Shown here piece by piece: positions 8,709 through 17,115 of a stretch of 64,000 bases of DNA; positions within the stretch are counted from its first letter, which is position 1, and each line of letters opens with the position of its first letter. This DNA comes from an uncultured Bacteroidota bacterium (GTDB taxonomy: Bacteria > Bacteroidota > Bacteroidia > Chitinophagales > Chitinophagaceae). The notes under the pieces are model-generated. The model ran no database searches and had not been told where the DNA came from. It worked only from the letters and a program-made list of their open reading frames with translations. A program made the position numbers and the translations under genes. The stretch lies in contig CAIJXT010000026.1 of the NCBI GenBank assembly GCA_903824665.1, positions 1 through 64,000 of the forward strand, in the 5' to 3' direction.

Positions 8709-9995
8709 CTAGTGTGCAAAGTCCTCTTCGAAATTCTTCATTCGCTCGGCAGGCGGATTGAAATACCCAAACTTGACATGCGGGAATTCTTCGTGAATCA
8801 ATTCTATCATCTGCCTGATGCCCATACACTCGCCAGTATCTCCGATATTCATTTTGCCGAGGTACCAATCGGGGTCTATGTTGAAGCTGCGCCACTGTAT
8901 CATGTCAAGGCCGGTAGTGCGGATAAGATCGCAAAGTGCGTCAAACTCCTCTATGCAGTCCGTCATACCCGGGAAGACAAAGTAGTTGATAGATGCCCAT
9001 CCACCATATTTTTTTACAATACGCAGGCTTTCTGCAAGATCCTCGAACTTGTAATTATTGGGGCGGTAGTAGTTAGTGTAAATGTCTGCGCGGGCTGAGT
9101 TGAGACTTACCCTGATGCTGTTAAGACCAGCCTGCATCAGCTGTTCTACCGCCGCCGGTTTGCTGCCGTTGGTATTGATATTGATACTGCCTCTGGTAGT
9201 ATGCTTTCTGATCTCGATGATTGCTTCACGGATGGTTTCCCACATGAGCAGTGGCTCTCCTTCACAACCCTGCCCGAAGCTGATGATCGGGTAAGGTGCA
9301 GTTTCGAGGTGGGGTACTGTGAACTCTACGATCTCTGCTGCTGTAGGCTTAAACTGCAGTCTGTCCTGAGGCGAAACAATCGTTTCGTCTTCTGGCTGAA
9401 ATGAAATACAACCAATACAGTTGGCGTTGCAGGCGGGCGAGGTAGGCACAGGGCACTCCCAGCGACCCAGGAAATAGTTGCGGGCGGCGGGGCAATGGTA
9501 GGTTAGCGCACAGTTATCGGCAAGGTGCTTTACCAGCCGGTTGTGAGGGTAATCTTTTACCAGCTGACCTACTCCTGTTTCAATTTTAACCTGATCATAT
9601 CCGCTGCACTCCTGCCTGATATCGCGCTCGATGCGCATGGCGGGTACATAGAATTTTTCGTTGAGCCAGCCGGCAGCGGTGTAGCAAAAAAGCGGCAGTA
9701 TTGGCGCATCGGGTAGTGTTTCGTAGGCAGCAATATAGAATCCGGTATGCGCAGGTGGTATAAAGGCAGCTACTGCCCATCCCTTCTCACACAGCCGCAT
9801 TTCACCGGTCTTCACGTCAATGCCGATTCCGCGGCGGCCCGGTAATTCATACAGATTACCGCCATCGGGCAACTCAATCCAGTCTTCGGTGGGAATGGGC
9901 ATTGCGTCCCATCCACTGCGGCCTACGGTGTAGAGCGATGTGTCTTCGAAAATCTTACCCTCCCCATCGGAGTACAGTATGTATGGACTGGTCAT
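8709..9995 (-). CDS. Radical SAM protein with long N-terminal extension
   Basis: A 428-residue protein. Residues about 185-400 form a radical SAM domain: the cluster motif CNANCIGC (Cys189, 193, 196), GQGCEGEPLL (the SAM-contacting GGEP-like segment) and SININTNGSKP. The N-terminal 180 residues carry further cysteines (for example CALTYHC at 162-168) and no domain I recognise. The chemistry cannot be assigned; it resembles uncharacterised Bacteroidota radical SAM proteins. It converges with queG, 3 bases between stops, and starts at a good ATG with a -7 box 48 bases upstream. Confidence 0.85.
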   Translation of the reverse strand: MTSPYILYSDGEGKIFEDTSLYTVGRSGWDAMPIPTEDWIELPDGGNLYELPGRRGIGIDVKTGEMRLCEKGWAVAAFIPPAHTGFYIAAYETLPDAPILPLFCYTAAGWLNEKFYVPAMRIERDIRQECSGYDQVKIETGVGQLVKDYPHNRLVKHLADNCALTYHCPAARNYFLGRWECPVPTSPACNANCIGCISFQPEDETIVSPQDRLQFKPTAAEIVEFTVPHLETAPYPIISFGQGCEGEPLLMWETIREAIIEIRKHTTRGSININTNGSKPAAVEQLMQAGLNSIRVSLNSARADIYTNYYRPNNYKFEDLAESLRIVKKYGGWASINYFVFPGMTDCIEEFDALCDLIRTTGLDMIQWRSFNIDPDWYLGKMNIGDTGECMGIRQMIELIHEEFPHVKFGYFNPPAERMKNFEEDFAH

Positions 9996-10042
9996 TGGTA
10001 TGTTTGTAATGTTGGTGCCGGGAATAAACTACCGGCTAAGTG

Positions 10043-10050
10043 CAAAAGTA
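10043..10050 (-). promoter_or_regulatory. -7 promoter box for the radical SAM gene
   Basis: Read on the minus strand this is TACTTTTG followed by C, an exact match to the Bacteroidota -7 consensus TAnnTTTG. No convincing -33 TTTG is visible at the right distance. Confidence 0.5.
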
Positions 10051-10080
10051 CAGGGTTAACCCCACTTTTGTCCCAGTGCC

Positions 10081-11631
10081 CTATGCCGGCATGGGCTCCT
10101 TAACTTTTTGCCTGTTCAGAAAGAGCTCCCAATCCTGCAACTGCTCGCCCTTCAGTACCCTCGGGAACTTACTCATGGCCCCTTCCTTGCCCTTTGCACG
10201 GAGGTAACCGATGAATGTATCGCCGGGCAGCACCTTCACAAACACCTCTTTGAGTGCCGATGTACGCTCTACAAGATAATCATCATTGAGCTTACAGAGG
10301 GTTTCGTCGAGCAGTTTTTTAATCACCTGAGGATCTACATCGTTGTCGCAGCCGATATACCACTGATGGGCGAAAAGGTTGTCGTACTTCATGCCGGACA
10401 CTGCGAATTCGCGTATGGTGATATTAAGCTGTTTTGAAACTGTCTCAATCGCCTTGTTCATATTGTCTATAGACATATGCTCGCCGCAAAGGCTAAGGAA
10501 CTGACGTGTACGACCTACAATGGCAATCTCGTATTCGGCAGCATTGGTGAAGCGAAGCACATCGCCTATCAGGTAGCGCCATGCACCGGAGCAGGTACTG
10601 AGCAGCACAGCATACTCTACCCCCTCCTCTACCTCGTGTACAAGGTAGGTTTTGGCATCGGGTTTGATATTGCCATCGTCGTCGAAATTGGCGGCAGTAA
10701 ATGGCACGAACTCAAAGAACACTCCTGCATTCAGTACCAGCTTGATACCGGCATTGGGGCGGGCCTGAAATCCGAAAGAACCCTCGGACGCCATGTACGT
10801 CTCTATAAAGGTAACAGGCTTGCCCCATATCTTCTTGAAGCTCTGGCGGTAGGGTTCTACAGACACGCCACCATGTATGTATACGCTGAGATTGGGCCAT
10901 ACCTCGTGGATGTTTTTAACACCGTAGTGTTTGATGACCCGCTCCAGTACGATCTGTACCCAGGCAGGCACACCACATATTATGCCCACATCCCATTGCG
11001 AGGCTTTCTCTACGATAAGTTTTATTCGGTCTTCCCACTTCGGGCGGCGCGAAATGCGCTGACCCGGTTTGTAGAGGAGCGACGATATCCAGCGGGGCAT
11101 ATTTTTGGCACTGATGCCGCTCATATCGCCTTCGTAATATTCTCCCTTCTCAAAAAGCGATGTAGTACCGCCCAGCATGAGCACACCCTTCTCAAAAGCC
11201 ACCGGCTTTATCTTGAAGTTGGCCATGCTGTAGAGTTGCTTGAAACCCACCTTCTTGATCGACTTGATCATATCCTGTGTAACAGGTATATGTTTGCTGG
11301 CTGCCTCTGATGTGCCGGAGCTGAGTGCGAAGTATTTTACCTTGCCGGGCCACGATACGTTTTCCTCACCATCCTGTGCTCTGCACCACCATTGGTCGTG
11401 CATATCTGTGTAGGTATGAAGCGGAACAGACTCACGAAAAGCTTTTACGAAATCAATTTCTTTACTCAGTATATCACCGAAACCATAGTGTTTTCCGAAA
11501 GAAGTATATTGGCCGCGCTCCAGTAACTGACGGAGTGTGTGCCGCTGGTATGTCTGCGGGCTTGCAACCGGCAGGTTGAATTTTTTACGTAGTTGTAAAG
11601 ACCGGGCTATCAGATTACCTAATATTGCCAT
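10081..11631 (-). CDS. GH3 auxin-responsive promoter family protein (acyl-adenylating fold)
   Basis: A 516-residue member of the GH3 family, acyl-acid-amido synthetase-like enzymes of the ANL superfamily. Family features visible are FALSSGTSEAASKHIPVT (the SSGTS ATP loop, about residues 101-118), the segment ETYMASEGSFGFQ (second nucleotide motif) and YLIGDVLRF plus GRTRQFLSLCGEH towards the C-terminal lid. In plants these enzymes join amino acids to hormones; the bacterial substrate is unknown. The gene stands alone between the radical SAM gene and fmt, with a -7 box upstream. Confidence 0.9.
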   Translation of the reverse strand: MAILGNLIARSLQLRKKFNLPVASPQTYQRHTLRQLLERGQYTSFGKHYGFGDILSKEIDFVKAFRESVPLHTYTDMHDQWWCRAQDGEENVSWPGKVKYFALSSGTSEAASKHIPVTQDMIKSIKKVGFKQLYSMANFKIKPVAFEKGVLMLGGTTSLFEKGEYYEGDMSGISAKNMPRWISSLLYKPGQRISRRPKWEDRIKLIVEKASQWDVGIICGVPAWVQIVLERVIKHYGVKNIHEVWPNLSVYIHGGVSVEPYRQSFKKIWGKPVTFIETYMASEGSFGFQARPNAGIKLVLNAGVFFEFVPFTAANFDDDGNIKPDAKTYLVHEVEEGVEYAVLLSTCSGAWRYLIGDVLRFTNAAEYEIAIVGRTRQFLSLCGEHMSIDNMNKAIETVSKQLNITIREFAVSGMKYDNLFAHQWYIGCDNDVDPQVIKKLLDETLCKLNDDYLVERTSALKEVFVKVLPGDTFIGYLRAKGKEGAMSKFPRVLKGEQLQDWELFLNRQKVKEPMPA

Positions 11632-11663
11632 TGGTACCTTTGAGTTGATTTTAAAATGGAGGA

Positions 11664-11671
11664 CAAATGTA
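11664..11671 (-). promoter_or_regulatory. -7 promoter box for the GH3 gene
   Basis: Minus-strand TACATTTG, exact consensus, 32 bases upstream of the GH3 start codon. Confidence 0.5.
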
Positions 11672-11803
11672 CATTTTACTTTGTTAAAGTGAAGGCAATA
11701 ATGTTAACAGCATTTAAAACAGCAGACTTTATACATATGATATAATGACACACTGATAGAAAGGCAGGAAAATTTGGGGAATAGGCTTTTATTTGCAGAA
11801 GAT

Positions 11804-11977
11804 ATGAATTGGAGAACAATAACCGGTCTTATACTGCTCATAGTGGGCATCAGGGTGTACTATATAGCGGCACATGGTGTGGGGCAGACAGCGGGCAACA
11901 GCAGGCTGGCCAGTTTTGTATGGATCGCTGTAGGGGTATTTCTGATAGTGCGGGGAATGACCCGGAAAGAATCGTGA
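11804..11977 (+). CDS. Small two-helix membrane protein
   Basis: A 57-residue frame starting at ATG 11804 (the longer frame from 11774 begins with a non-ATG codon and adds unconvincing sequence). It has two hydrophobic helices, ITGLILLIVGIRVYYIAA and FVWIAVGVFLIVRGM, with a polar turn (GQTAGNSR) and a basic tail. The pattern resembles small YtpI/DUF-type membrane proteins, but I cannot name a family. Probably real because of its clean hydrophobic-turn-hydrophobic design. Confidence 0.5.
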   Translation: MNWRTITGLILLIVGIRVYYIAAHGVGQTAGNSRLASFVWIAVGVFLIVRGMTRKES

Positions 11978-12076
11978 GCCATGCCGGTCTGGGACAATGT
12001 GAGCCAGACATGCCTGGAAGCAACCACATGATCACTACCTACCTGAAAGGGACAATCAAATTTCGTACAATACAAG

Positions 12077-12084
12077 TAATTTTG
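12077..12084 (+). promoter_or_regulatory. -7 promoter box for fmt
   Basis: TAATTTTG followed by C matches the -7 consensus. Transcription would begin near 12091, at the first candidate ATG (12093), which favours the ATG at 12111 as the real start. Confidence 0.5.
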
Positions 12085-12110
12085 CTGCCCCGATGAAGAA
12101 TTTTGAAGCT

Positions 12111-13022
12111 ATGCGCATTGTTTTTTTTGGTACTCCTGATTTTGCTGTAGCCTCGGTGAAAGCACTCAATGATGCCGGTGCCCAAATAGTGGCCGTGGTA
12201 ACCATGCCCGACAAACCCGCCGGCCGTGGAAGGCAACTGTACGAGTCGCCGGTGAAACAATACGCACTGAGCGCGGGGATACCGGTGCTGCAACCAGAAA
12301 AGATGAAGGCACCGGAATTTCTGGAACAACTAAGGGCACTGAATGCCGACCTGCAAGTAGTGGTAGCCTTCAGGATGATGCCGGAAGTGGTATGGAATAT
12401 GCCCCCGATGGGTACCATAAATGTGCATGGATCGCTGCTGCCGCAATACCGGGGGGCTGCGCCCATAAACCGTGCTATAATGAATGGCGAAACGGAAACA
12501 GGCGTGACCACCTTTGCGCTGAAACACGAAATAGATACGGGCGACATACTGCTGCAACACACCGTGCCCATACTGCCCACCGACAATGCAGGCACCATGC
12601 ACGATAAGCTGATGCAGGCAGGAGCGGAACTGCTGGTAACAACTGTGCGCGGACTAGCAGCTGGCTCGCTAAAAGAGATACCCCAGACCACTGTAGCAAC
12701 CGGTGAGCTGAAACATGCACCCAAAATCTTTAAACCCGATACAATCATAGACTGGCACCACCCAGCCACAACTGTACACAATCTGGTGCGCGGGCTATCG
12801 CCCTACCCTGCTGCATGTACCGTGCTGCGCGAAAAATCGATCAAGGTATTTACCACCCGATATGAGCACACCCGGCACGACACCGCACCCGGCACTATGC
12901 AGACCGACCATGCTGCGTACCTGAGATTTGCCACACCCGATGGATGGGTGTATGTGGAAGAACTGCAGGCAGAGGGCAAAAAGCGCATGGGCATTACAGA
13001 ATTTCTGAGGGGATTCAGATGA
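12111..13022 (+). CDS. fmt: Methionyl-tRNA formyltransferase
   Basis: Adds a formyl group from 10-formyl-THF to initiator Met-tRNA. The N-terminal formyltransferase domain begins MRIVFFGTPDFAV and contains the signature NVHGSLLPQYRGAAPINRAI (Asn, His and, further on, the DTGDIL catalytic Asp). The C-terminal OB-like domain (about residues 210-303) includes GLSPYPAAC. I place the start at ATG 12111, because it gives the canonical N-terminus and leaves a 20-base leader after the -7 box; the ATG at 12093 would add six residues. Length of 303 is slightly under the 315 of E. coli Fmt. Confidence 0.95.
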   Translation: MRIVFFGTPDFAVASVKALNDAGAQIVAVVTMPDKPAGRGRQLYESPVKQYALSAGIPVLQPEKMKAPEFLEQLRALNADLQVVVAFRMMPEVVWNMPPMGTINVHGSLLPQYRGAAPINRAIMNGETETGVTTFALKHEIDTGDILLQHTVPILPTDNAGTMHDKLMQAGAELLVTTVRGLAAGSLKEIPQTTVATGELKHAPKIFKPDTIIDWHHPATTVHNLVRGLSPYPAACTVLREKSIKVFTTRYEHTRHDTAPGTMQTDHAAYLRFATPDGWVYVEELQAEGKKRMGITEFLRGFR

Positions 13023-13102
13023 TCATCCTTCAAAATAATGCAATAAAAAACCGGCAATACCGTATTTATTTTCATTAACTTTATAAGTTATAAACCATAA
13101 CT

Positions 13103-14788
13103 ATGAAGAAGTCCTATCTTATTGCGGTGTTATTAATGGCCTTTACTATTGCTGGGCGGGCACAGTACAACTATCCCTTCCCGGGGAGAATATCGATTGA
13201 CAGAAACAAGGGAATAAGCTTTGTTGGCGCAATGCAGGATTCAATTGTCTTTGCAAATACTACAATAAAACAGGAAGATTTTGCCGGTCCTTTTTCTCCC
13301 AGCTCTATTCCTTATCTTTTTATTTCAAAATTGGATTCGAATTTTAATTTAATATGGTTTAATGTTTTGGGTGGTGATGATTGGCCTTATCCTACCAGGA
13401 CTTTTGATACTAAACTCGCAAACGACCGATATGGCAACACCTACTTTGCCTGTAATTTTAATGGTTCTATAACGCTGGATACCGGAGTGAATGTCTACCC
13501 GTCGGGTACGGAGTGGAATTCAGCAATAGTGCTTGCCAAGTACGATTCTGCCGGAGACCTTGTATGGCACAAAATAAGCCGCGGAGTTTTAGATCGAAGC
13601 AAAGTAGGCCTTGGCATAGACACTGCAGACAATGTGTACCTGAATTCGGAATTCAATAGCTGGGTAGCATTTGGGACCGACACTGCAAAAACACCCCCAG
13701 GTAGCGAGGGCACCTTCTTCATGAAATTTGATACAGGTGGCAATCTGATATGGAAGAAAACGATTCGGGGGAACAAACGTAACCAGGACTATGCCACCGA
13801 TATTTACGGCAATACCTATGTGGCGGGCAATTGTATAGACTCTCAGTTTTGCGGCACAGATACCAGTTACCAGGCCGATACAAGCTCGTATGTAGCCGGA
13901 TGCACAGCAACAGGTAGCCCGCAATGGCAGCGGGTGCCGGTAGGTACAGACCACATGGGCGCAGCAATAGGTGTAGGCCCCGACGGCAAACCGGTGACTG
14001 CAGGTGTGCTAAAGGGCGATCTGTACTTCAATACCGCACCACCTGTTTTTGCAACCGGTGCAGAGTACAACACCTTCATTGCCAAATATAATGATACCGG
14101 CAATGCGGTATGGACCACCAGGGCGCTATCGCCCTACGTGAACCCAGAGTTGGAGGTAGACGGACAGAATAATGTGTATATAGCAGGTGGACGCAACAGC
14201 ACTGCAGCGCCTTTGTTGCAGGTTGATACCACAATGGTACCCGCTAAACCAGGCGAAGTATTTGTGGTAAAACTAGACTCAAATGGCAAAGTAATATGCA
14301 ACGTAAATCTCCGCTATTTGAAAGTACCAACAATCACTTTTGACAGAGAAAACTACTTCTATTTGACAGCAAGACGAGGATACGAATTTTCTTTTCATCC
14401 AGCCCTGGCTATTTTTAATTCTGACACATTTTACAATTCAGGAAATGATCAATATATCGGCAAGTTTGACCAGAACTGCCAATTGGTGCGAATGGGCCAA
14501 ATCCATACTCCTGATATCTCTACAGAAAACGTACCGGTAATCAGCAATTCTTTGGTTGTAGATGTTTTCCCAAATCCTGCTGAAGACAAGCTGTACATAC
14601 AGTTCAAAAACGGAGTACAGGTACCGGCAATGATAAAACTATACGATATTACCGGCAGAGCGGTATATGAAGCCGGGACAGTACGGACTAAAGCCGAAGT
14701 AAATATTGCCGGCCTATCATCGGGTTTGTATCTGGTAGAGGTGACTACTGCAGATAACAGAGTGGTGAAGAAATTTGTGAAGCGGTGA
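13103..14788 (+). CDS. Secreted beta-propeller-like protein with T9SS C-terminal sorting domain
   Basis: A 561-residue exported protein. Residues 1-20 are a signal peptide ending IAGRAQ. The body contains repeats of the SBBP type (for example DSNFNLIWFNVLGG, DSAGDLVWHKISRG, DTGGNLIWKKTIRG, DTGNAVWTTRAL), each a short beta hairpin with a D..G/N..W pattern, suggesting a propeller. The last 75 residues (VFPNPAEDKLYIQF ... YDITGRAVYEA ... LSSGLYLVEVTT ... KKFVKR) are a type A C-terminal domain for export by the type IX secretion system. Binding partner unknown. Confidence 0.88.
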   Translation: MKKSYLIAVLLMAFTIAGRAQYNYPFPGRISIDRNKGISFVGAMQDSIVFANTTIKQEDFAGPFSPSSIPYLFISKLDSNFNLIWFNVLGGDDWPYPTRTFDTKLANDRYGNTYFACNFNGSITLDTGVNVYPSGTEWNSAIVLAKYDSAGDLVWHKISRGVLDRSKVGLGIDTADNVYLNSEFNSWVAFGTDTAKTPPGSEGTFFMKFDTGGNLIWKKTIRGNKRNQDYATDIYGNTYVAGNCIDSQFCGTDTSYQADTSSYVAGCTATGSPQWQRVPVGTDHMGAAIGVGPDGKPVTAGVLKGDLYFNTAPPVFATGAEYNTFIAKYNDTGNAVWTTRALSPYVNPELEVDGQNNVYIAGGRNSTAAPLLQVDTTMVPAKPGEVFVVKLDSNGKVICNVNLRYLKVPTITFDRENYFYLTARRGYEFSFHPALAIFNSDTFYNSGNDQYIGKFDQNCQLVRMGQIHTPDISTENVPVISNSLVVDVFPNPAEDKLYIQFKNGVQVPAMIKLYDITGRAVYEAGTVRTKAEVNIAGLSSGLYLVEVTTADNRVVKKFVKR

Positions 14789-14826
14789 TTGTATTATAAC
14801 TGAACTATAACTGTTACATTTACAAG

Positions 14827-15288
14827 ATGAAACATACCCTAAAAACAACAATAGGCATAGTGAGTATATGCCTGATAGCACTGGCGGCGTGAAAAAAAAA
14901 GAAAGACGACTCTGTAAAGGCACGCCTATCGGGCAAATGGACAATGACCCAGGTGGGCACAGATGCCAACAACAATAACGTGATGGATGCCAGCGAGGTG
15001 GTGCCCGCACCAGATACGCTGCCCATAGCGCTCACCTTCAAGGGTGATGGTAATGGCGATTTTTCGACCTCATTTTTCGGCACCAATCTGTCTCTCGCAT
15101 TTACCTGGACACTGAGTAATAGTGATAAGGATATAAATATAAAACCTGCCAGCACCACCACCGGGCTACCCGTGACAGAGGGTGTACTTCACATTTACAG
15201 CCTTACCGGCGCAGAACTGGTGGTAAAGGATACCGCTACCATAGACAGCGCGCTAATGAACACCTGGACGGTGTATAAGAAACAATAA
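14827..15288 (+). pseudogene. Lipocalin-like lipoprotein gene with stop at the lipobox cysteine
   Basis: From ATG 14827 the frame reads a lipoprotein signal, MKHTLKTTIGIVSICLIALAA, then TGA (14890-14892), then KKKKDDSVKARLSGKW and a further 110 residues in the same frame to 15288. The stop occupies exactly the position of the expected lipobox cysteine (LALAA-C-KKKKDD), so a TGC to TGA change explains it. The downstream part (SGKWTMTQVG, LTFKGDGNGDFS, TWTLSNSDKDINI, WTVYKK) looks like a small lipocalin-type beta-barrel. The stop precedes a run of nine A, so a read error is also possible. The gene follows the T9SS protein by 38 bases. Confidence 0.75.
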
Positions 15289-15371
15289 GGGAACGAAATG
15301 TAAAGGGGTGACTATCTCTGGTACGGCTCGTAATACGATGCCGATGGCGGATATGTGCCTGCGGGGTGCGA

Positions 15372-15854
15372 TCAGTTAACGATCTTGTCTGCGCAGCAGC
15401 TACTGGCAAATGCGTCGGGCTTGGCCTTGAAGGCATAGCCCATACCCAATATATAGCCCATAGCCTCGCGGAGGGCTTCATTGCTCTTGAACTGTGGGTT
15501 GGTGTTGATATCGGCATGCACCTCCATATCTACATCATACTTATTGAACAGGTCGCAGAGCTCGTAAGCGATCTCTATGCTGCGTGCCACCTCTACCAGC
15601 ATGCGCTCCTTGATACTGTAAGTCTGCAGGGTTTTGTCGTGGCTGATAAACATAAAGCCACCACGTTTTTCGCGCAGAAATACAATTACCGTAGCAAATT
15701 CGGTTTCGGCGCCATGTACCTGAGAGTCGGTGCCGATGCATACCTTCAATTTGTACCCTGCATTGATCTCCCTTACAATCGCATCTTCTACTGCCGATTT
15801 TACCGGCACTTTAATGGGTTCTCCGCTGAACTTTCTCCAAAGCATCTTTAGCAT
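15372..15854 (-). CDS. YkuK-like RNase H-fold protein (DUF458)
   Basis: A 160-residue protein matching the DUF458/YkuK family, which has a predicted RNase H-like fold. Characteristic segments are VCIGTDSQVHG near residue 40 (the first acidic strand), TVIVFLREKRGG and the DVDMEVHADIN segment. The Asp in GTDSQ and the Asp of HADIN could form the acidic site. No biochemical function is established for the family. Stand-alone gene. Confidence 0.8.
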   Translation of the reverse strand: MLKMLWRKFSGEPIKVPVKSAVEDAIVREINAGYKLKVCIGTDSQVHGAETEFATVIVFLREKRGGFMFISHDKTLQTYSIKERMLVEVARSIEIAYELCDLFNKYDVDMEVHADINTNPQFKSNEALREAMGYILGMGYAFKAKPDAFASSCCADKIVN

Positions 15855-16077
15855 TATTTATTATACTAAAGTTACCTACAATAATATTACCAAAACATTA
15901 TTTGAGAATTATCACAATGTAAAATGCACATCTTATTAACATTATTTCACAGGAAATTCACAGGCAGCAAACATTTTCAATAAGATAGCTCAAGCGATGA
16001 AAACAATGAATTAAATCATTGATTATCAACACATTAGATACAATTAAAACTTACTAAGCGAAACATCCAGACACTTT

Positions 16078-16950
16078 TTATGCCAAAAGTGCCTGCCAGG
16101 CTTTTTCCACATCGCCGGTTTCTATCAGGGCCTTGGCGTAGCGGTGCAGCCCCTCGGTACGGGCTACGGGGTCATTTTTATATAAATCGAGAATGCCATT
16201 TATACGCTTATCGTGTGCCGCCTCCTTTGGTGGTATAGCGGTGCTGTTGCCCAGTATACCCAGATGGTTGCCGGTGAGAATGGTGCTGTTGCGCACTGCC
16301 TGAGGCAGCGCATCGATACCTATTCCCAGTGCTGCATTGGGCTTTGGTACATCGAAAATAGCACTACCATATGCCCGGCAATAATGATCGCCACCCATGC
16401 GGGCCACCAGATCAATTTTGTTGGGGTCTATTTTGCCTTCAGCATCCAGCACGGCATCGTCTATGTGCATACACACCACCTCGCAGATCACCAGATTGCC
16501 GGCTCCGCCCTCAGTACCTGTTTCTAGCACTTTCAGCACCCGGCATTCCAGCTGCACCGGCGATTCTTTTACCCTGAATGGCTTCACAATGTCGGAAGGA
16601 ATAGGCGTGAATCCCGCCTTCACAAACTCGTCGACCCCTTTGGGATACTCGCAACTGGCCAGATTGGTCTGCTGCACCATATTGTAGTTTACTACATTGA
16701 TCACCACCTCGCTGGTGGCATACACGTTTTCGAGGGTGTGCTTTACCGTATTATCGCGCACACGGCGGGCAGGCGAAAAAATGAGTATTGGCGGCTTGGC
16801 ACCAAACACATTAAAAAAGCTGAATGGCGACAGATTGGACACCCCATTGCTGTCAATCGTACTGGCAAAACAAATAGGCCTGGGCGCCACTGCACCCAGC
16901 AGGTATCCGTGCAACAATGCTGTCTTTATTTCTCCGGGAATGATTCTCAT
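16078..16950 (-). CDS. Flavin reductase-like (FMN-binding split barrel) protein
   Basis: A 290-residue protein whose first 200 residues form a flavin reductase-like domain: GAVAPRPICFASTIDSNGVSNLSPFSFFNVFGAKPP is visible in parts as the FMN-binding strands, with the S-x-FSFFN segment typical of the FMN phosphate region. The C-terminal 80 residues are helical and not recognised. It probably reduces or binds FMN; the electron acceptor is unknown. Single gene between the YkuK-like gene and htpG. Confidence 0.85.
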   Translation of the reverse strand: MRIIPGEIKTALLHGYLLGAVAPRPICFASTIDSNGVSNLSPFSFFNVFGAKPPILIFSPARRVRDNTVKHTLENVYATSEVVINVVNYNMVQQTNLASCEYPKGVDEFVKAGFTPIPSDIVKPFRVKESPVQLECRVLKVLETGTEGGAGNLVICEVVCMHIDDAVLDAEGKIDPNKIDLVARMGGDHYCRAYGSAIFDVPKPNAALGIGIDALPQAVRNSTILTGNHLGILGNSTAIPPKEAAHDKRINGILDLYKNDPVARTEGLHRYAKALIETGDVEKAWQALLA

Positions 16951-17058
16951 ATCGTATGTTGTTTGGAGCGGGCATACCGCTGTTAGGCGTGTGCAAGATA
17001 AAATTAATCACAGAACTTTTTGGTTGTTTGTTGTGGCATTAACTATCGGGCAACTATA

Positions 17059-17096
17059 GAAAAAGGGTGCAAACCTGTAGATCTGCACCCTTTTTC
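17059..17096 (-). terminator. Rho-independent terminator of htpG (bidirectional)
   Basis: GAAAAAGGGTGCA (17059-17071) pairs with TGCACCCTTTTTC (17084-17096), a 13-bp perfect stem with A/T-rich outer part giving a T-run on either strand. It lies 20 bases past the htpG stop. Confidence 0.88.
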
Positions 17097-17115
17097 AAAC
17101 ATTCATTTCAATTGG

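Noticed and set aside
14890-14892. Selenocysteine at the lipobox TGA
   Set aside because: No Sec insertion stem-loop was recognised after the TGA, and Sec in a lipobox is not an established signal; mutation or read error is simpler.
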